Shown one piece after another: positions 60,445-64,000 of a stretch of DNA of 64,000 nt. Below the pieces are notes generated by a model, which was not told the origin of the DNA, made no database searches, and saw only the letters and a list, made by a program, of their open reading frames with translations. The stretch is from Simplicispira sp. 125 (GTDB lineage: Bacteria > Pseudomonadota > Gammaproteobacteria > Burkholderiales > Burkholderiaceae_C): contig NZ_QEKM01000001.1 of NCBI RefSeq assembly GCF_003096555.1, positions 744,001-808,000 of the forward strand, read 5' to 3'. Numbering within the stretch: position 1 is the first letter of the stretch; each line of letters begins with the position of its first letter. Both the position numbers and the translations under genes were made by a program.

Positions 60445-63026
60445 CGCCAATAGCCTTTCCCTGGCCAGAATTCGAATCCAAGCTCGATCAGCTTTCGGAC
60501 GATCTTGCGAGAGTGGTTGTCGGGGGTCTCGGTGATGTGGACCCAGATTCTTCGATCAGGGCCGTCGAGAGTGTCTTCAATGGCGAAGCCGATGGTTCGA
60601 ATGTGCTCCAGTAGCTTTTCGAGCGCCGTGGGATCGGAGCCAGACCGCCGCTGGGGCCGCGCGCCGGCCTGCACAGCCGGCGCGGGCTTCTTGTCGGAGG
60701 CTTTCGCCTGCTCGGTTGGTTCGCCCATTTCGTCTTCGCCACCGGCGTCGGCATCGCCCTGCGCTTGGGCGCGTTGGCGCGGCTCTGGCGTCACTCCGAT
60801 TTCAATCAGGAATCGATCAAGTCGCGATGGGTGCTTCAACTGCCTCAGGGCCTTGGCTTCGATTTGCCGAATGCGCTCGCGGGTCACGTGGAGCCTCGCG
60901 CCGACTTCTTCCAAAGTCATCGACTCTTGAATGCCGAGTCCAAAGCGCATGCGCAGCACGTTTTCTTCTTTGACCTTGAGCGTGCTCAGGAAGTAGTCCA
61001 CCGACTCGCCCAACTGGATGTCTTCGACGCATTCCATCGGATCGCGGCCGGCGAATTGGTCCTTGGCGTGGACGGCAATGAGGCCGTCGATGTCGGGCAA
61101 TTCGTCGAGGGACAGCGGCTCCAAGCCCAGGCGGGACAGGGCCTCGACCTTGCGGACGGGCAGCTCGACTTGGTCGGCGATCTCTTCGAGCGTCGGTGCG
61201 TGGCCATGTCTGAGCTCGAAGGTTCTGGCCGCCTGCGCGATGCGCTGGGTCTTCTCGTAGACGTGGACTGGGATGCGGATGGTCTTGCCCTTGTCGGCGA
61301 CGAAGCGCCCGACCTGCTGGCGAATCCACCAAGTCGCATAGGTCGAGAACTTGAAGCCCCTGCGCCAGTCGTAGCGGTCCACGGCTTTGATGAGGCCGAT
61401 GTTCCCCTCCTGCAGCAGGTCGTCGAGCGGCTCGCCGCTGAACAGGTATTTTTTGGCGATGGAGTAGACGAGCTTCAAGTTGGCGACGGCCATGCGGTCG
61501 CGCGCGTGCCTATAGGCCCGCATCGCGTGGTTGAACGCATGGGCGGGCGCTTCCTCACCGACAAGCCTGGAGTCGGCCAGCTCCATCAGAAAGCTGCGAG
61601 TCAGGCCCATCGAGGCAAGCGCGCCGCGGCAGGCCCTCCATTCGGTTGCATCCTGGCTCGCGCCGATAGGCAGGCCCGACAAGAGCTCAGCGTTGGCGCA
61701 AAACTCTGCCAGCTCGTCGGTGGACTCCTTAGGATCAAGGCCAAATTGCGAGTCGGGATCGTCCTCGGAGCCTGCGGACTCGCCCTCGGCTACAAGCGGT
61801 TCCAATGCGGCGTCCGGGAAAATTTCGGTGGTGGCCGTGGATAGCGGGTCCCGGGGCTCGACTTGCGGTCCGGTGGACATCGCGCGCAGCGGCTTGCCGC
61901 CTTTGGCCACTTGACGGGCGATCTCAAGCGTTGCTGCGATGCCAGTGGGCCACGCGGCTAGGGCGTCAAGTGCCTTCTCGACGTCGCTCTCCATGGATTG
62001 GCCAAGCGTGACTTCGGCCTCGGCTGTGAGTAGGGCCTCGCGCTGGAGTTCGCGCTGATAGAGGCGCAAGGGCTCGTTGCGGCGCGCAGCTAAGTCGTCC
62101 AGAAACGCCAAGGCGTCGGCGACTCCGCTTTCTTCATCGGGCTTCTCGTCAGGTACGACGAAGACCTCAAAGTTCTCGTAAGGCGTCGAATACTCAAAAC
62201 GTTCGTCGATTTCGGCTCCGAGGTCGTTGACGACCATGCCAAGTAGCGCGCAGGCCTCGGCGTCGAACTCTCTATCTCCGCCGCGCGTCAGATCCTCAAT
62301 GTCCGCTTGCGGGACGCTGCCTTCGCGGATGGCGCGAAGCAGGACTAGACGCAGTCGCTCGCGGGCTTCAGCGTCGTCGGTACGAGGTAGCGGAGTCGCC
62401 CGCTCGGGCAAGAAGGTGTCAAAGTTGTCCCAGTCGGCGGATGTGTCGATGGGCTGGTGTTCGGTGATGGCCGCCTGAATTCCGATCGCGACAACGGCGA
62501 GGGTCGGATCTCCTTCGGGGGGCGCTTGCTCCTCCTCGGACTCCCACCCGCTCAGATCGAACCCGAGACCTTCGTCAAAGGCCATCAAGGTAGATTCCGG
62601 CGGTGCTGAAACTGCAGTTGGTGAAGGGGGTTGATCGGGCTTAAGGTCCGTGAACTCGAAGGCTGAGGCATTGCTGGCGGCCTGCGCAAGCGCGGCACCA
62701 TCGTCCTCCAAGGTCTGAGGCATGCACGCAGCCTCGATGGCTGAGGCTGCCGCATACGCACCGGCCGCCCGGGCGATGCCAAGTGCGTCACGCCCCAATG
62801 GGTCGCGCAAACCACAGTCGGCTCCAGCTGCAAGCAGCAGCTTGCAAATGGTGGCCTTATTGCGGGCTGCGGAGAGCATGAGGGGCGTTTGGCCCTTCTC
62901 GTCGCGTGCGTTGAGGTCGTCGCCGCGGTTGATGTGGATCTGGACGGCGCTCTCGACGCCCGCAACCACGGCCATTCTAAGAAATCGGCTCAGTTGGGGT
63001 TTGTCTTGAAGCAGCGTATCCGTCAC
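60441..63026 (-). CDS. Ankyrin-repeat / sigma-70 fusion protein heading the defence operon
   Basis: This 861-aa protein has no standard counterpart that I know. Residues ~15-98 are ankyrin repeats (LNARDEKGQTPLMLSAARNK, CKLLLAAGADCGLRDPLGRD). A 120-residue acidic linker follows. Then come full primary-sigma regions: a 1.1-like block at ~226-275 (IREGSVPQADIEDL, LLGMVVNDLGAEIDE), 1.2 at ~318-345 (EPLRLYQRELQREALLTAEA), region 2 at ~500-590 (LVYSIAKKYLFSGEPLDDLL, FKFSTYATWWIRQQVGRFVA, KTIRIPVHVYEK), region 3, and region 4 at ~685-750 (MTLEEVGARLHVTRERIRQI). After a Pro/Ala linker a separate ~60-residue C-terminal domain (LLEHIRTIGFAIEDTL, LIELGFEFWPGKGYWR) ends the chain. Start is GTG at 63026 with GGGAG upstream. 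It overlaps the HSP90-like gene and probably controls transcription of the cluster. Confidence 0.9.
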   Translation of the reverse strand: MTDTLLQDKPQLSRFLRMAVVAGVESAVQIHINRGDDLNARDEKGQTPLMLSAARNKATICKLLLAAGADCGLRDPLGRDALGIARAAGAYAAASAIEAACMPQTLEDDGAALAQAASNASAFEFTDLKPDQPPSPTAVSAPPESTLMAFDEGLGFDLSGWESEEEQAPPEGDPTLAVVAIGIQAAITEHQPIDTSADWDNFDTFLPERATPLPRTDDAEARERLRLVLLRAIREGSVPQADIEDLTRGGDREFDAEACALLGMVVNDLGAEIDERFEYSTPYENFEVFVVPDEKPDEESGVADALAFLDDLAARRNEPLRLYQRELQREALLTAEAEVTLGQSMESDVEKALDALAAWPTGIAATLEIARQVAKGGKPLRAMSTGPQVEPRDPLSTATTEIFPDAALEPLVAEGESAGSEDDPDSQFGLDPKESTDELAEFCANAELLSGLPIGASQDATEWRACRGALASMGLTRSFLMELADSRLVGEEAPAHAFNHAMRAYRHARDRMAVANLKLVYSIAKKYLFSGEPLDDLLQEGNIGLIKAVDRYDWRRGFKFSTYATWWIRQQVGRFVADKGKTIRIPVHVYEKTQRIAQAARTFELRHGHAPTLEEIADQVELPVRKVEALSRLGLEPLSLDELPDIDGLIAVHAKDQFAGRDPMECVEDIQLGESVDYFLSTLKVKEENVLRMRFGLGIQESMTLEEVGARLHVTRERIRQIEAKALRQLKHPSRLDRFLIEIGVTPEPRQRAQAQGDADAGGEDEMGEPTEQAKASDKKPAPAVQAGARPQRRSGSDPTALEKLLEHIRTIGFAIEDTLDGPDRRIWVHITETPDNHSRKIVRKLIELGFEFWPGKGYWR

Positions 63027-63591
63027 GCGTGCGCCATCTCCCGGAGCAACCTGCTGACGTTGTCCGTGTGTGTCCGAAGGCTTCCCCTACCCCCCGGTTC
63101 AATGCGCCGACCTTGGCCAAGCAGCGAGTTCTTCTCTACGGCCATTTTGGCTCTATTGAGTTTTAGCTGTTACAAATTCTACAGGGGCTGCATAGAGAAA
63201 ATGGGATCGTTTTCTTCATTTCGGAGTAGCAGTGCGACCGGCGCCACTGGCCGCTTTGACTTGATCGCGCGATATCAAAACTGCTTGCACTTCGGTGCGC
63301 CGCGTGGAAGTTGACGCCGATGTCGACCAGTTGCGCTCGTTCAGATTGTGATCCCTTGCTCATGCGCCGATGGTACGGGGTGATGAATGCGGTGCATCTG
63401 CACTCAGGCCCGGTGCTGTGATGGTGGTGCAAGTCGACGGCCGACTATGTAGCTGCCGTTTCGGGTCGATCAGGCGCATCCTGGTCGGCGGCGTTCCGAG
63501 GCGCTATGCGACGCGCGGCAGGTATGTCGTTTCCTTTCGTCGGACGGCTTGGTGTAGGGGGCGGGAGAATCAAAAACGCCATCATAACGCC
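63027..63591. other. Divergent intergenic region upstream of sigma-ankyrin operon
   Basis: These ~565 bp contain no credible gene on either strand. The region must hold the promoter of the leftward sigma-headed operon and part of the control region of the rightward gene at 63652. I looked for consensus -35/-10 boxes on the minus strand above 63026 and found none strong enough to call, so recognition by a non-standard sigma factor, including the encoded one, is possible. Confidence 0.5.
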
Positions 63592-63630
63592 ATTTTGCAC
63601 GATAACGGTCAGTGTGTTATTGTGCAAAAT
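63592..63630. promoter_or_regulatory. Large palindromic operator upstream of the last gene
   Basis: ATTTTGCACGATAAC (63592-63606) and GTTATTGTGCAAAAT (63616-63630) form 15-bp inverted arms with a single mismatch and a 9-bp spacer. The palindrome ends 21 bp before the TTG start of the gene at 63652. This has the size and symmetry of a dimeric repressor operator overlapping a promoter and is probably bound by the adjacent regulator-like protein. Confidence 0.8.
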
Positions 63631-63651
63631 TGAAGTTAAATAGGATAGACC

Positions 63652-64000
63652 TTGCCGACCCTCGCGACCGCCGTCCTGCACTACCTTCAGGAGGTCCTGG
63701 GCATTGACGCGCCAGGTGTGAAGCCGTGGGCGCGCGCAAACGAACTCCCGTACTTCCTGCGCGACGCTTTCCAGTTCAGCGAGCTAGAGTTGGTGGGGCA
63801 GCCCGTTGTCCTGGCGATAAGGCGCGCGGAGGCTAAGCAGTCCCTCAGCGAAGTCCGGACCTGGCTGGACAAGGTTAAGGCGCTGGCCGGTCAGCCGGCG
63901 GTCTACGTCACCGACGCACTGGCCTCCTATGAACGGCGGCGTTTGATCGAGCAAAAAGTCCCGTTCATCGTTCCGGGTAACCAACTCTATCTGCCGGACC
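63652..64000 (+). CDS. Winged-helix regulator-like protein, N-terminal part (cut by window end)
   Basis: The frame is open from a TTG at 63652 to the window end (116 codons visible); an in-frame stop lies just upstream and AGGA at 63642-63645 is the likely ribosome site. The visible part includes LHYLQEVLGIDAPGVKPWAR and SELELVGQPVVLAIRRAEAK. It also has VYVTDALASYERRRLIEQKV and PFIVPGNQLYLPD. The last segment, ERRRLIEQKVPFIVPGNQLY, resembles a helix plus wing of MarR-like DNA-binding proteins, and I recall similar sequences annotated as MarR family. The palindrome upstream fits an autoregulated repressor. Confidence 0.6.
   Translation, partial: MPTLATAVLHYLQEVLGIDAPGVKPWARANELPYFLRDAFQFSELELVGQPVVLAIRRAEAKQSLSEVRTWLDKVKALAGQPAVYVTDALASYERRRLIEQKVPFIVPGNQLYLPD

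Noticed and set aside
53246..63026. BREX, DISARM or CBASS locus
   Set aside because: No PglZ, BrxL, DrmA/B, cyclase or Cap gene is present; the gene set is the Z1/DUF4420/AIPR type instead.

Overview
The window looks like high-GC proteobacterial DNA, most likely beta-proteobacterial. It carries most of the transfer half of a Tn4371-family integrative and conjugative element (ICE), the ICE cargo, and then a dense antiviral defence region. The backbone has the usual Tn4371 gene types and order: DUF2840, traF, a VirD2/DUF3363 relaxase, [cargo], LysR, an EexN-like lipoprotein, traG, copG, trbBCDEJLFGI, DUF2274. An intergenic palindrome at 15309-15367 matches a repeat I recall as common in Comamonadaceae (Acidovorax/Delftia/Comamonas), so at least part of the cargo probably came from that family. 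The integrase, the replication/partition module and the left att site are outside the window. No tRNA, rRNA, IS transposase or CRISPR array was seen.

Layout. (1) 1-3307: end of a DUF2840 gene, traF signal peptidase, a hairpin-rich stretch that may hold oriT, and the relaxase. (2) 3308-6403: a decayed relative of the Tn5 neo-ble-str resistance operon, followed by a diverged, broken copy of the relaxase 3' end. The aph(3')-II gene has lost the His-Gly of its catalytic HGD motif through a 12-bp in-frame deletion. The streptomycin kinase gene is frameshifted and carries an expanded 12-bp repeat. (3) 6422-10797: MocR regulator divergent from benE, a yggS-like PLP protein and a glutamine amidotransferase pseudogene. 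(4) 10974-29541: an 18-kb metal-uptake island with a single-domain ModE-like regulator and a convincing ModE box upstream of the first receptor gene. It encodes two TonB-dependent receptors, two complete FecCD-type ABC importers, two SAM methyltransferases, DUF2478, DUF364, a private TonB-ExbB-ExbD, and ModA-ModB-ModD. It reads as outer-membrane-to-cytoplasm uptake of molybdenum/tungsten, perhaps as a metal chelate. (5) 29885-43154: LysR regulator, EexN-like lipoprotein, coupling protein TraG and the Trb mating-pair apparatus in one tightly overlapping run. (6) 43458-63026: defence region. A Dcm-type methyltransferase on the + strand faces a long - strand series. In transcription order that series is an ankyrin-sigma70 fusion, an HSP90-like ATPase, Z1, DUF4420 and AIPR (short overlaps or a 2-base gap), an Mrr-like nuclease, a double-ATPase histidine kinase with a receiver protein, Vsr, a 609-aa PD-(D/E)XK-like protein and a 93-aa protein. 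(7) 63592-64000: a strong palindromic operator upstream of a TTG-started regulator-like gene cut by the window end.

The two most interesting systems are the defence operon headed by a sigma factor fused to ankyrin repeats, and the duplicated TonB/ABC molybdenum-chelate uptake island. All family assignments come from reading the sequence and from remembered family features; no database search was run.
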